Shown: positions 36,346-45,572, counted from the stretch's first letter. The stretch is 64,000 bases of DNA from Sinorhizobium psoraleae (GCF_013283645.1 NZ_JABEKV010000001.1:1232577-1296576), one strand, 5' to 3'. The notes: generated from the letters alone by a model not told the origin. Program-made: numbers and translations.

Positions 36346-37598
36346 CTTCCGTTGCCGCTGAGGCCTGGTTTCAGGCTCCTTCGCTCCGGCGCGTTTTCGA
36401 TGTTCTGAACGCCGATGGTCGCGAGGTGCGCGTTGTCGGCGGCGCGATCCGCAACAGCCTCATGGGTCTGCCTGCCGGCGACGTCGACATGGCGACCACC
36501 TGGCGGCCGGAGGACGTTGCCGAACGGGCGAAGGCTGCGGGTATCAAGGTCGTGCCGACCGGCGTCGACCATGGAACGATCACGCTCGTTATCGACGGAA
36601 CGCCCTATGAAGTGACGACGCTTCGCCGCGATGTCGCAACGGACGGGCGCCGCGCCGAAGTGGCCTTCGGGACCGATTGGCGGGCGGATGCGGAGCGCCG
36701 CGACTTCACGATCAATGCCCTCTATGCGGACAGCGACGGTAAGGTCTTCGATTATGTCGGCGGCCTCGCCGACATAGAGAGCCAGACATTGCGGTTCATC
36801 GGCGATGCCGCCGAGCGCGTCCGGGAGGATTATCTGCGCATTCTGCGTTTCTTCCGTTTCTTCGCCTATTACGGCGCCGGCCGTCCGGACGCCGACGGGC
36901 TCAAGGCGTGTGCTCAGGCGCGCGCAAAGCTCTCCACGCTTTCGGCGGAACGGGTCTGGTCCGAGACGAAGAAATTGCTTGCCGCCGACGATCCAGGCCG
37001 CGCGCTCCTGTGGATGCGCCAGGCAGGCGTGCTCACCGAAATCCTGCCGGAAACCGAGAAATGGGGTATCGATACCATTCCCGGCCTGATTGCCGCCGAG
37101 AAGGCCTTTTCCTGGAAGCCGGATCCGCTGCTGAGGTTGGCGGCGATCGTCCCCCCGGATTCGGAACGGCTTGCGGCCATGGCAGCGCGCCTGCGCTTGT
37201 CGAAGGCGGAGGCAGCTTATTTTGCACGCTTTGCGGGCGCTCCAGCAGTCCCCGCGACGCTTGCGGATGCGGCTCTCGACCGCCAGCTTTACCGGCATGG
37301 CGTCGAGGGGATTACCACTCGCCTGCGGCTCTCCCTGGCGTCCGCGCGCCGTCTGTCCGAAAACGATCCGTCGCTTCTTTCTGAAACCGCGGCGCTTCAG
37401 CGGCTACTGTCGCGCGCGGAGAAGTGGCATCGCCCGGCATTTCCCTTGACCGGCGCCGATGTCCTGAAGGCCGGCGTTCCGGCCGGCCCGAAAGTCGGGG
37501 AAGTGCTTTCCGAACTCGAAAATTTCTGGATCGAGCGCAATTTCGCCCCCGACCGGGCAGCGCTCGCGGCCCGGCTCGAGTTGATGGTGCCCAAGTGA
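36342..37598 (+). CDS. cca: CCA tRNA nucleotidyltransferase / poly(A) polymerase family
   Basis: This class II nucleotidyltransferase adds or repairs the CCA end of tRNAs. The N-terminal catalytic motif is VRVVGGAIRNSLMGLPAGDVDMATT (pieces near residues 28-52) with the two catalytic Asp in DVD. RRDFTINALY (about 120) and the head-domain RVREDYLRILRFFRF (about 160) follow. The 418-aa length is typical of alphaproteobacterial CCA enzymes. It is the last gene of the DUF1285 operon; a degenerate palindromic repeat follows the stop. Confidence 0.92.
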   Translation: MTSVAAEAWFQAPSLRRVFDVLNADGREVRVVGGAIRNSLMGLPAGDVDMATTWRPEDVAERAKAAGIKVVPTGVDHGTITLVIDGTPYEVTTLRRDVATDGRRAEVAFGTDWRADAERRDFTINALYADSDGKVFDYVGGLADIESQTLRFIGDAAERVREDYLRILRFFRFFAYYGAGRPDADGLKACAQARAKLSTLSAERVWSETKKLLAADDPGRALLWMRQAGVLTEILPETEKWGIDTIPGLIAAEKAFSWKPDPLLRLAAIVPPDSERLAAMAARLRLSKAEAAYFARFAGAPAVPATLADAALDRQLYRHGVEGITTRLRLSLASARRLSENDPSLLSETAALQRLLSRAEKWHRPAFPLTGADVLKAGVPAGPKVGEVLSELENFWIERNFAPDRAALAARLELMVPK

Positions 37599-37599
37599 T

Positions 37600-37648
37600 C
37601 AGGGATGGCGGGAACTGCTGTTTGCCTTTCCTCATCCCGCTCGACCTG
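37600..37648 (+). repeat. Degenerate palindromic repeat, family A, copy 3
   Basis: GATGGCGGGA at the left and CTTTCCTCATCCCGCTC at the right match the outer parts of family A, but the inner core is shortened and diverged. It lies after the CCA-enzyme gene. Confidence 0.4.
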
Positions 37649-37680
37649 AAAGCGGCAAAGACGGCCTTGCCCCGCTCCGG

Positions 37681-37866
37681 TCAGGCGGCCTTGCTTTCGT
37701 CGACGATCCGAACCTTGATATTGTCGATCATGTTCTCGCGTATCGTCGTTTCGCCATGGGTCACGCGCATGTGTTCCACAACGCGACGGACGATTTCTGC
37801 ATCATTGTCAGCGCGGGTGTGCCATTCACAACCCGGGACGAGCGAACCGCATTCAAACAGGCGCAT
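37681..37866 (-). CDS. DUF1059 domain protein (61 aa)
   Basis: This small protein has the typical DUF1059 pattern: FECGSLVPGCEWHTRADNDAEIVRRVVEHMRVTHG, seen in pieces over residues 4-38 with the two Cys and two His residues that could bind metal. Its function is unknown. The ATG at 37866 has a very strong GGAGGAGG site. It is a single gene facing away from apt; its upstream region carries two inverted repeats that may be regulatory. Confidence 0.85.
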   Translation of the reverse strand: MRLFECGSLVPGCEWHTRADNDAEIVRRVVEHMRVTHGETTIRENMIDNIKVRIVDESKAA

Positions 37867-38220
37867 GGCCTCCTCCTTCCTCTTGCTGCTGGCTCCTGGA
37901 GCCTCCCGCTTTCACATGGAACCACTGAAAGCGGATAAGACGCTAGAATCAAAGTGCTAAGTCCGTTTGTGCGTTCATTTGAACACACGGCGCTTTGGTG
38001 CAGTAACGCCCCAATTGGCTGCCCTGCAAAATTCAAGTTTAACACAACACCTGGCAAGCCAAATTGTTCCCGCGCACCTGCGGAGATTTCAAAGGATTGC
38101 CGCGGGTGCGGTGGGAAGCCCGGCCTTGTGACTGCAGTGCGAAGAAAATTCTATAGAATTGCACGTCGTTGATGTTATGGCTTTGGCTTCATTGAGACTC
38201 GCAGAGGCTGTTTTCCCATC
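37867..38220. other. 354-nt divergent gap between DUF1059 and apt
   Basis: It holds a hairpin CCGCTTTCA (37906-37914) / TGAAAGCGG (37927-37935) in the DUF1059 leader and a 20-bp operator-like palindrome (37970-37989). A TATAGAAT sequence (38152-38159) is a possible -10 element for apt. No gene is visible. Confidence 0.5.
37970..37989. promoter_or_regulatory. Operator-like palindrome upstream of DUF1059
   Basis: GTGCGTTCATTTGAACACAC is a near-perfect inverted repeat with half-sites GTGYGTTCA. Its size suits a dimeric transcription factor. It lies about 105 nt before the DUF1059 start, so it could control that gene, apt or both. Confidence 0.4.
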
Positions 38221-38766
38221 ATGACCGCGACCGTTCAATCGGAACTGATTTCCGCCATCCGGAGCATTCCGGATTACCCGAAGCCAAGCGTCATGTTTCG
38301 CGATATAACGACCTTGCTCGGCAATCCGAAGGCTTTCCGCCGGGCGATCGACGAGCTTGTCCACCCCTATGCCGGCACCAAGGTGGACAAGATCGCGGGC
38401 ATCGAGGCGCGCGGTTTCATCCTGGGCGGCGCGATCGCCCACCAGCTTTCGGCCGGCTTCGTCCCGATCCGAAAAAAGGGCAAGCTGCCGCACGATACCG
38501 TCCGCATCGCCTACAGCCTCGAATACGGCGTGGACGAGATGGAAATGCACAGGGACGCGATCCAGCCGGGCGAGAAGGTGATCCTGGTCGACGACCTGAT
38601 CGCCACCGGCGGAACCGCAGAAGGCGCCGTCAAGCTTCTGAAGCAAATGGGGGCGGACATTGTGGCCGCCTGCTTCATCATAGATCTGCCCGAACTCGGC
38701 GGTCGCAGGAAACTCGAAGCTCTCGGCGTCAATGTGCGCACACTGATCGAGTTCGAAGGGCATTAA
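38221..38766 (+). CDS. apt: Adenine phosphoribosyltransferase
   Basis: Apt salvages adenine to AMP using PRPP. The PRPP-binding loop [18 protein letters not shown] lies near residues 121-138, and the flexible-loop and hood regions [15 protein letters not shown] and [15 protein letters not shown] are intact. Length (181 aa) and sequence are typical of Rhizobiaceae. The start is preceded by a T-rich segment without a strong ribosome-binding site. It is convergent with the MaoC genes. Confidence 0.96.
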   Translation: MTATVQSELISAIRSIPDYPKPSVMFRDITTLLGNPKAFRRAIDELVHPYAGTKVDKIAGIEARGFILGGAIAHQLSAGFVPIRKKGKLPHDTVRIAYSLEYGVDEMEMHRDAIQPGEKVILVDDLIATGGTAEGAVKLLKQMGADIVAACFIIDLPELGGRRKLEALGVNVRTLIEFEGH

Positions 38767-38791
38767 CCGCCCGGCGGTTTCGCGCGCTATC

Positions 38792-39262
38792 TCAGGTGAA
38801 TTCGATAACCTTACTTTCGAACTGGATGACGGTCTCGCCGTGCTGGTTCTCGCCCTCGCAGAAGATGGTGTTGATCCGCCACCCCGGTCTCGACGCGACG
38901 ACCCGTGCCTCCAGAAAGGTGACCGCGTAGGTTATCGTGTCCCCGGCATAGACCGGCTTCAGCCATTTTAATTCGCGAAAGCCGGGTGAGGGGCCGAGTT
39001 TCGGCGCATGCAGCCCTTCGGCCGCCAGGCGTCGAATTTCATCCTTCCAGAACCGCACGAAGCATTGCATCCAGCCGGCGCTCGTGTGCCAACCGGAAGC
39101 GCAAAGGCCGCCGAACAGCGAGTGCTTGGCGTCCTCCTCGTCGAGGTGGAATGGTTGCGGGTCGAAGTCGCGTGCAAAGCGAATGATGTCGTCCGCTGAG
39201 AATGTCAGACTGCCGATCACCGTTTTTCGGCCGGCCGCGTAGATTTCGCCCAAGGTCATCAT
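38792..39262 (-). CDS. MaoC-like hot-dog dehydratase (156 aa), second of a pair
   Basis: The protein contains the R-specific hydratase-like motif FARDFDPQPFHLDEEDAKHSLFGGL (residues about 30-54) with the catalytic Asp and His, and PVYAGDTITY later. MaoC-like proteins hydrate enoyl-CoA or related thioesters; the exact substrate is open. Its start overlaps the stop of the preceding MaoC gene (ATGATGA), so the pair is coupled. The two are similar enough to be products of an old duplication and could form a hetero-oligomer. Confidence 0.88.
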   Translation of the reverse strand: MMTLGEIYAAGRKTVIGSLTFSADDIIRFARDFDPQPFHLDEEDAKHSLFGGLCASGWHTSAGWMQCFVRFWKDEIRRLAAEGLHAPKLGPSPGFRELKWLKPVYAGDTITYAVTFLEARVVASRPGWRINTIFCEGENQHGETVIQFESKVIEFT

Positions 39263-39714
39263 CGCCGCAGCCCCCAGTCGCGGCGGCGGAAAAGCACGGA
39301 ACATTCCGAAACCGCGATCGCCTCGCCCGTCTGGTTGTCGATCTCGTTGCGGAACTTGACGATGCCGACGCCAGGTTTCGAATTCGATTGCCGCGCTCCG
39401 AGCACTACGCTGAAGCCTGTCAGCACATCGCCGGCGAGCACCGGCTTCTTCCAATCCATGAAGTCGATGCCGGGCGAACCCTGAGAGGAGGAATCGCCAA
39501 GAAAGGCGTCGATCATCATGCGCATGCCGATCGCGCTCGTGTGCCAGCCGGAGGCAGAGAGCCCGCCAAGAATGCTGCGCTTCCCGGCTTCCTCATCCAG
39601 ATGCATCGGCTGCGGGTCGAACTCACTGGCGAAGGCGATGATGTCAGGCGCCTGCATTACGACCGGCTGATAGTCGAAGCGCCGGCCTGGCGTGAAATCC
39701 TCGAAATATAGCAT
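39259..39714 (-). CDS. MaoC-like hot-dog dehydratase (151 aa), first of a pair
   Basis: It has FASEFDPQPMHLDEEAGKRSILGGL (residues about 28-52), the same catalytic pattern as its partner, followed by SGWHTSAIGMRMMIDAF and KPVLAGDVLTGF. The ATG at 39714 begins MLYFEDFTPGRRF, the usual start of short MaoC proteins. It is followed without a gap by the second MaoC gene. The pathway is not evident from neighbours. Confidence 0.88.
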   Translation of the reverse strand: MLYFEDFTPGRRFDYQPVVMQAPDIIAFASEFDPQPMHLDEEAGKRSILGGLSASGWHTSAIGMRMMIDAFLGDSSSQGSPGIDFMDWKKPVLAGDVLTGFSVVLGARQSNSKPGVGIVKFRNEIDNQTGEAIAVSECSVLFRRRDWGLRR

Positions 39715-39749
39715 GCCGGCCTCCCTCGCTGCCGGAGATGTTTAGCTAT

Positions 39750-39774
39750 GCGGCTCTGCTACATGCAGAGCCGC
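39750..39774 (-). terminator. Hairpin after ychF
   Basis: GCGGCTCTGC (39750-39759) pairs with GCAGAGCCGC (39765-39774), a perfect 10-bp stem just past the ychF stop on the minus strand. There is no long T-tract. Confidence 0.5.
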
Positions 39775-39781
39775 CACCGCA

Positions 39782-40885
39782 TCAGGTGTTGAAGCGGAAA
39801 TGGATGACGTCGCCGTCCTGGACGACATACTCCTTGCCTTCGTCGCGCGCCTTGCCGGCTTCCTTCGCGCCGGTTTCGCCGCCGAGCGAAATATAGTCAT
39901 CATAAGCGATGGTGTTCGCGCGGATAAAGCCCCGCTCGAAATCCGTGTGGATGACGCCCGCGGCTTGCGGCGCCTTGGTGCCGCGCGGGATGGTCCAGGC
40001 GCGCGTTTCCTTCGGGCCGACCGTGAAGTAGGTGATGAGGTCCAGCAGCTTGTAGCCGGCGCGGATCAGCCGGTCGAGACCAGCCTCCTCGAGGCCGAGC
40101 GCGGCAAGAAATTCCTTGGCTTCCTCTTCGGGCAGCTGCGCCACTTCGGATTCGATCGCGGCCGAGATGACAACGGATTCGGCGCCTTGGGCCTTTGCCA
40201 TTTCGGCAACGGCGCGAGTGTGTTCATTGCCGGTAGCTGCGTCGCTTTCCGCGACGTTGCAAACGTAGAGCACGGGATGGGAGGTGAGGAGGTTGAGGCC
40301 CTGGAGGATGCGCAGTTCTTCGGCGTCGAGCTTCGACAGGAGCGTGCGTACCGGCTTGCCTTCCTGCAAGAGCTTCAACGAGGCTTCCATTACGGGAAGC
40401 TGCGCCATCGAATCCTTGTCCTTGCCGACGGCGCGTTTGCGCGTCTGTTCCGTACGGCGCTCCAGGCTTTCGAGATCGGCAAGCATCAATTCAGTCTCGA
40501 TCGTCTCGGCGTCGGCAACCGGGTGGATGCGGCCTTCCACATGGGTGATGTCGTCGTCCTCGAAACAACGCAGCACGTGCACCACGGCATCCACCTCGCG
40601 AATATTGGCGAGGAACTGGTTGCCGAGACCTTCGCCCTTGGATGCGCCGCGCACAAGGCCGGCGATGTCGACGAAGGAGATGCGCGTCGGGATGATTTCC
40701 TTCGACTTCGCGATATCGGCGAGCTTGCGCATGCGCGGATCCGGGACCGCAACTTCACCGGTGTTCGGCTCGATCGTGCAGAAGGGATAGTTTGCCGCTT
40801 GCGCTGCCGCGGTCTTGGTGAGCGCGTTGAAAAGTGTGGACTTGCCGACATTCGGCAGCCCGACGATACCGCATTTGAAGCCCAT
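39782..40885 (-). CDS. ychF: Redox-regulated ATPase/GTPase YchF (Obg family)
   Basis: YchF binds ATP and associates with ribosomes. The P-loop GLPNVGKSTLFNALT (about residues 8-22), the switch motif DIAGLVRGASKGEGLGNQFL (about 67-86) and the C-terminal TGS domain (FTVGPKETRAWTIPRGTKAPQAAG onward) are intact. The length of 367 aa is standard. I chose ATG 40885 (MGFKCGIVGLPN), the conserved start, rather than the open frame to 40951. It is the last of the prs-rplY-pth-ychF set on this strand. Confidence 0.97.
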   Translation of the reverse strand: MGFKCGIVGLPNVGKSTLFNALTKTAAAQAANYPFCTIEPNTGEVAVPDPRMRKLADIAKSKEIIPTRISFVDIAGLVRGASKGEGLGNQFLANIREVDAVVHVLRCFEDDDITHVEGRIHPVADAETIETELMLADLESLERRTEQTRKRAVGKDKDSMAQLPVMEASLKLLQEGKPVRTLLSKLDAEELRILQGLNLLTSHPVLYVCNVAESDAATGNEHTRAVAEMAKAQGAESVVISAAIESEVAQLPEEEAKEFLAALGLEEAGLDRLIRAGYKLLDLITYFTVGPKETRAWTIPRGTKAPQAAGVIHTDFERGFIRANTIAYDDYISLGGETGAKEAGKARDEGKEYVVQDGDVIHFRFNT

Positions 40886-41032
40886 GGCTGAAACCTGTCG
40901 TTCTCGGAATTGCTTGGCGGTGGCTATGGGATAAAGGAGAGGAGCGGTCAAGGTCTTCGCGCGCTTCTGCGCGTTATGACACGGCTTTCCCTTGAATGCC
41001 GATGCCCGACGCGCAATATTGTTCAGCGACCC

Positions 41033-41143
41033 TGCTGCATGTTTTTGTTCTTAAATCATTGTCGATTTAAGGACAAAAGACGCACCAGTTCAAAGCGCTA
41101 CCGCGTTCTTTTGCGCGTCCTATAAGACGCGCGGGCGCTGTAG
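41033..41143 (+). repeat. Palindromic repeat, family B, copy 1
   Basis: TTAAATC...GATTTAA forms the first palindrome; TTCAAAGCGCTACCGCG and GCGCGTCC/GACGCGC form the second; it ends GCGCTGTAG. It fills most of the 292-nt gap before the clpS gene and probably overlaps its promoter. Confidence 0.65.
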
Positions 41144-41177
41144 TTCCTTTTTTCATGTCATCAACGGGTGGATTCCG

Positions 41178-41489
41178 ATGAGTGACAATGATGTTGCCGC
41201 AAAACCGAAGATCAAGTCGAAGCCGAAACTGGAGCGGCCGAAGCTCTACAAGGTAATGCTCGTCAACGACGACTACACGCCGCGCGAATTCGTCGTCGTG
41301 GTGCTCAAGGCCGTGTTCCGCATGAGCGAGGAAGCCGGCTACAGGGTGATGATGACGGCACACAAATTCGGGACTTCGGTCGTGGTCGTCTGCGCCAGGG
41401 ACATCGCCGAGACCAAGGCCAAGGAGGCGACCGATCTCGGCAAGGAAGCGGGCTATCCGCTGATGTTCACCACCGAGCCGGAGGAATGA
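41178..41489 (+). CDS. clpS: ATP-dependent Clp protease adaptor, ClpS2 type (103 aa)
   Basis: ClpS adaptors deliver N-degron substrates to ClpAP. The core is KLYKVMLVNDDYTPREFVVVVL (pieces at residues 23-44) and AHKFGTSVVVVCARDIAETKAKE. The canonical NDDYTPMEFV has Arg in place of the gatekeeper Met, and the canonical HxxG region is AHKFGTS, which marks the divergent ClpS2 paralogue of alphaproteobacteria. An N-terminal Lys-rich tail of about 20 residues is present. It is a single gene; clpA is not adjacent. Confidence 0.9.
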   Translation: MSDNDVAAKPKIKSKPKLERPKLYKVMLVNDDYTPREFVVVVLKAVFRMSEEAGYRVMMTAHKFGTSVVVVCARDIAETKAKEATDLGKEAGYPLMFTTEPEE

Positions 41490-41526
41490 CGCAGCAACGC
41501 TGCCTGATCTGAAAGCCGGTCGGGAT

Positions 41527-42246
41527 CTAATCGCCTTTCGAGCCGAACATCTTCTTCAGCATCTCGGCCATCGGTCCGGTGGCGGGAAGCTTCTTCGGTT
41601 GCGCGGCGTTGCGGGCTTGGTGAATATGGGATTGCGCGGCCTGCTTCTTCGCCGCCTGGGGCTTTTCCTCGCTCGCCTTGCCGCCGGTCGCAAGCGCGAT
41701 CTTGTTCATGAGTTGCGAATCCTCGCCCTTCACCAGCATGTCCGCATTATCGGCGATGGCGTCGAGAAGCGGTGACACCCAGACCTGATCCGCCTTGGCG
41801 AAATCACCGAGCACATGGGCATGCACCAGGTCCTTCACACCCGGATGGCCGATGCCGAGACGCAGGCGGCGATAGTCCTTGCCGCAGTGAGCGTCGATCG
41901 ATTTGATGCCGTTGTGGCCGCCATGGCCGCCGCCGGTCTTGATCCGCGCCTTGCCCGCCGGAAGATCGAGCTCGTCGTAGATCACGACGATATCCTTCGG
42001 CCCGAGCTTATAGAAGCGCATGGCGTCGCCCACAGCTTCGCCCGACAGGTTCATGAAGGTCTGCGGCTTCATCAGGAGCACGCGCTCGCCGGCGATCTCG
42101 CCTTCGGAGATTTCCGCCTTGAACTTCTTCGACCACGAGGAAAAGCTCGGGCGCCGCTGTATGGCGTCGACGGCCATGAAGCCGATATTGTGGCGGTTGC
42201 CGGCATATTTCGAACCTGGATTGCCAAGTCCCGCGATAATCAGCAT
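41527..42246 (-). CDS. pth: Peptidyl-tRNA hydrolase
   Basis: Pth recycles peptidyl-tRNA by cleaving the ester bond. Conserved blocks are [22 protein letters not shown] (residues about 6-27, with catalytic His), [14 protein letters not shown] (about 59-72), [12 protein letters not shown] (with catalytic Asp) and [12 protein letters not shown]. At 239 aa it exceeds the usual 190-200 because of a Lys/Gln/Ala-rich C-terminal extension of about 45 residues, a frequent feature in rhizobia. It is on the same strand as rplY and ychF. Confidence 0.95.
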   Translation of the reverse strand: MLIIAGLGNPGSKYAGNRHNIGFMAVDAIQRRPSFSSWSKKFKAEISEGEIAGERVLLMKPQTFMNLSGEAVGDAMRFYKLGPKDIVVIYDELDLPAGKARIKTGGGHGGHNGIKSIDAHCGKDYRRLRLGIGHPGVKDLVHAHVLGDFAKADQVWVSPLLDAIADNADMLVKGEDSQLMNKIALATGGKASEEKPQAAKKQAAQSHIHQARNAAQPKKLPATGPMAEMLKKMFGSKGD

Positions 42247-42277
42247 GTCGCCATTCTCCTTGGGCTTCCGCCAGCGT

Positions 42278-42315
42278 CCTTAAATCGATTCCGATTTAAG
42301 GAATCATGCAGTAGC
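42278..42315. repeat. Partial family B repeat
   Basis: CCTTAAATCG (42278-42287) and CGATTTAAGG (42292-42301) form a perfect palindrome, followed by ATCATGCAGTAG, as in the left half of family B. The right half is absent. It lies in the pth leader. Confidence 0.55.
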
Positions 42316-42440
42316 GGGGCGAAGTGACAAGCGGCGCCCCTTCTCGTCCGCTCTCCTGCGAGCGGCGAGACGGCTAGGTTGAGGGGCATCCAAATCCCGC
42401 TGACAAACCCAAAATCACTGAGGCCGCGGCAAGTCAATCC

Positions 42441-43181
42441 TTATTTCGCCGCCTGCTCGATGCGGTTCGGACGCAGGCCGTAGCGTTCGAATATCCGGTC
42501 CTGCGTGCCGTCGGCGATCAGGCGGTCGAGTTCGGCTTGCATGCGGGCAACGATGTCGTCCGGCATGTCCCGGTGGCAGGCGATCCCGTACTGCTTGCCT
42601 TCGAGCACCAGTGCCGCCTCGACCGGTTTGCCGCCGGCCCGCATGCTCTCGAAGGTCTTTTCCGACGTTATGAGCAGATCGATGCGCCCGGCGGCGAGCT
42701 TCTTCATTGTGGAATCGAGATTGGCGGCATAGTCGATCCGCTCGAAGCCATGCGACTTCAGATAGGTTGCGGAGAAATCCTCCCGCTGTGTTCCGACGAC
42801 GAACCGGGTCGCCTCATCGATCGTTTGCGGCGCGATTGCCGAACCCTTGCGTCGCAGCAGGATCATATGATCGACGAGCAGTGGCTCGACCCATTTGAAG
42901 TTCTCGTGTCGCTCGGCGTCGTGACCGGTGGTGAAAACGCAATGGAAAGGCTGGCTTTCGGCAAGGGCGAGGGCGCGCGCCCAAGGCAGGAACTCGATAT
43001 CGTGAGGGAGATCGACCGCCTCCATGATCAGCGCGATCTGTTCGACCGACGCGCCGTTCGGACCGCTGCTGGTCGAGAAGTTGTAGGGCGGATATTCCTC
43101 GGTTACGAAATGGATCGTCTCGGCGCGGGCAGTGGCGGAAAGACCTAGGAGGAATGCCAGGATCAGATGCTTCACGCCCAT
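42441..43181 (-). CDS. Periplasmic solute-binding protein, family 3-like (246 aa)
   Basis: A signal peptide (cleavage near ARA-ETIHF, about residue 20) precedes a type 3 substrate-binding fold with FVTEEYPPYNFSTSSG and the C-terminal PDDIVARMQAELDRLIADGT. No transporter subunits are nearby. Such orphan binding proteins may serve as sensors or may have lost their transporter; here it lies 18 nt downstream of a GGDEF-EAL gene on the same strand, which suggests a link between periplasmic ligand binding and cyclic-di-GMP (inference). The ligand is unknown. Confidence 0.85.
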   Translation of the reverse strand: MGVKHLILAFLLGLSATARAETIHFVTEEYPPYNFSTSSGPNGASVEQIALIMEAVDLPHDIEFLPWARALALAESQPFHCVFTTGHDAERHENFKWVEPLLVDHMILLRRKGSAIAPQTIDEATRFVVGTQREDFSATYLKSHGFERIDYAANLDSTMKKLAAGRIDLLITSEKTFESMRAGGKPVEAALVLEGKQYGIACHRDMPDDIVARMQAELDRLIADGTQDRIFERYGLRPNRIEQAAK

Positions 43182-43199
43182 TTCTCCTTTTCGACGGCA

Positions 43200-45572
43200 C
43201 TATGCCGGGTTGGCCGCCTTGGCTTCTGAATCGTTTTCCAGGAGGGCCAGCATGCCGTCGATGGGCATGGGGCGGCTGAAGAGATACCCCTGGCCATTAT
43301 CCACGCCGAGCTTGCGCAGAAGCTGCCATTGCTCCTTCGTCTCGATGCCTTCGGCGACAACCGTGCATCCCATCTGATGCGAAATGGTGCGGATGCCCTT
43401 GATGAGCATGCGGCTCTTGCGTCTGACGTCGGCGGTCCCGGAACTCAGCGATCGGGTGAAGGACTGGTCGACCTTGACGATATCGACGGGGAAACGGTTG
43501 AGATAGCTGAGCGACGAATAACCGGTGCCGAAATCGTCCAGCGCGATGCGGCAGCCGAACTCGTTGAGCTGTTTCAGGACGGCGTGGACCTCGGGATTGT
43601 CGAGCATCAACACCGCCTCGGTGATCTCGATGACGATCCGTTGCGGCGAAATATGATGCTTGAGCAGCAGGGCGGCGAGCTTATGGGGCAGGGACAACTC
43701 GAACTGCAGCGGCGAGAAGTTGATTGCCAGATAAGTGTTCTGTGTTCCGTCCAGCTTGGAGATCGCGGCGAGATGGCGGATTGCCTTGTCCAGCACGCGG
43801 TCGCCGATACGGCCGATCGTGCCCGTCTCCTCGGCAATCCCGATGATCTTGCCGGGCGGCATCAGCCCTTTTTCCGGGTGATCGAGCCGCATCAGTGCTT
43901 CGAAGCCGACAATCTGGCCATCGCCGAGACCGACGATCGGCTGCAGCCAGGCCTCGAACCGATCCTCTTTCAGACCGGCTTCTATGCATTGCTCGATCTC
44001 GTGGCGCTCGCGTGCAGTGTCGAGCATGCTGGCGTCGAAGATTCGCAGGCCGTTCTTGCCGTCGCGCTTGCGCGCATACATCGCCATGTCCGCATTCAAG
44101 AGCAGGTCGGAGGCGTTTGCGGCATGGGTCGGGTAGACGGAAACGCCGACACTCGCGCTGACCGACAGCTCGTTGCCGGCAATCGGCATCGGCTCGCGCA
44201 GTGCGGCGACGATGCGCTCGCCAATCTCGCTGGCGAGAGCGGCGACATCCGTCGCCGCAACGAGAATGGCAAACTCGTCGCCGCCGAGCCTCGACATCAC
44301 GTCATCGGCACCGAGCGTCGTGCGGATCAGTTCGACGGTCCGGCGCAGAACGGCGTCGCCGGCGGCGTGGCCGAAATTGTCGTTGATCCATTTGAAGCGA
44401 TCGAGATCGATGAACAGGCAGGCAAGCTGCATGCCGCACGCGTCGGCGTTGCGGATCGCGTCATCGAGAGCGCTTTCAAAGCCCTGGCGATTGAGCAGTC
44501 CAGTCAGGTGATCGGTGATCGCCTGGGCATGGTTGCGGCTCTCCGCCTGCTTGAGCGCGGTGACATCGGTCATGACGGACAGCGAGAGCTCGCCGCCATG
44601 GGTCGTTTCGGTTTCGAGGATCAGGACAGTCATGAACTCGCCGTCGGCCTTGCGGAACGGCAGCGTCACTTCACTGATATTGTCATTGTCGATCGCGGTC
44701 GTCTTTGCGCGAAGGCGATAGGCTTCGTGCCACAGCGGGTCGATGAAATCGGTGAAATTCCGGCCGATGACTTCTTCGCGGGCATAGCCCGTCGCAAGCA
44801 GCCAATAGTCGCTGACAGCGCTCAGCCGGTTTGCCGCGTCGAGCGAGAAGAGCATCGCCGGCGTGAGATTGTAAATCTCGGTTGCGCGATCATGCGCGAT
44901 CTTGAGTTCGGTTTCCTCCCGTTCCAGCCGATCCTGCATTTCGTTGAAGTTCGCGGCGAGCGCGCCCATTTCATCGTCCGAGGTCCAGTCGACCCGGTGG
45001 CGCGAACCCAGCCGCCGCGTCGCCTCGATCGCGGCGGTCAACCGCATCAGCGGGCGGATCACGGTGAAACGATTGCCGACGAAGGCCGCCGCAAAGACGA
45101 TCGTGACTGCAAAAAGAAGGATGGCGAGGACGGTCCATTCGTCCTTGCTGAAGCGCGAAAGGATGCCGGGAGTCGGAACGACCACCTCAAGCGCTCCGAC
45201 TTCCTTGACACCATCGATGCTGTCAAAGGCGATAGCGGTTTTCAAGGAGCGGTTTGCGGTCGTGCCGGCGATGCCTCCCACAGGGAGTTGAGCAAGGATA
45301 TTTCCGCCGGCGTCGCGGACGGTAACGGCGCGGATCTCGGTGGCGTTCATCAGGGATCGGGCGATGCGGTCGATGCCTTGCTGATCGAAGTCCCAGATCG
45401 GCTTGCCGAGCGCTTCGCCGCTTGCCTCCATCAGAAGCTCGATGTTCTGCAGGCGCTCGCGCGCCACACGTTCGCTCGATATCGTGAGGAAGAGTGCGAG
45501 CAACGGAGCGACGAATACAAACATCGCGCCGCAGATGATGGCAATAAACCGGTTTTCCACCGAGTGCATCAC
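43200..45572 (-). CDS. Membrane GGDEF-EAL protein with HAMP and PAS domains (790 aa)
   Basis: The protein has two membrane helices (residues about 10-30 and 145-167) bounding a periplasmic sensor region, then HAMP, a PAS domain (about 240-340), GGDEF and EAL. The cyclase motif LGGDEFAIL is intact; the inhibitory I-site lacks its Arg. The EAL domain keeps FEALMRLD, LDDFGTGYSSLSYL, VKVDQSF and VVAEGIET, so both synthesis and hydrolysis of cyclic-di-GMP are possible. It probably forms an operon with the downstream binding-protein gene. Confidence 0.92.
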   Translation of the reverse strand: MMHSVENRFIAIICGAMFVFVAPLLALFLTISSERVARERLQNIELLMEASGEALGKPIWDFDQQGIDRIARSLMNATEIRAVTVRDAGGNILAQLPVGGIAGTTANRSLKTAIAFDSIDGVKEVGALEVVVPTPGILSRFSKDEWTVLAILLFAVTIVFAAAFVGNRFTVIRPLMRLTAAIEATRRLGSRHRVDWTSDDEMGALAANFNEMQDRLEREETELKIAHDRATEIYNLTPAMLFSLDAANRLSAVSDYWLLATGYAREEVIGRNFTDFIDPLWHEAYRLRAKTTAIDNDNISEVTLPFRKADGEFMTVLILETETTHGGELSLSVMTDVTALKQAESRNHAQAITDHLTGLLNRQGFESALDDAIRNADACGMQLACLFIDLDRFKWINDNFGHAAGDAVLRRTVELIRTTLGADDVMSRLGGDEFAILVAATDVAALASEIGERIVAALREPMPIAGNELSVSASVGVSVYPTHAANASDLLLNADMAMYARKRDGKNGLRIFDASMLDTARERHEIEQCIEAGLKEDRFEAWLQPIVGLGDGQIVGFEALMRLDHPEKGLMPPGKIIGIAEETGTIGRIGDRVLDKAIRHLAAISKLDGTQNTYLAINFSPLQFELSLPHKLAALLLKHHISPQRIVIEITEAVLMLDNPEVHAVLKQLNEFGCRIALDDFGTGYSSLSYLNRFPVDIVKVDQSFTRSLSSGTADVRRKSRMLIKGIRTISHQMGCTVVAEGIETKEQWQLLRKLGVDNGQGYLFSRPMPIDGMLALLENDSEAKAANPA

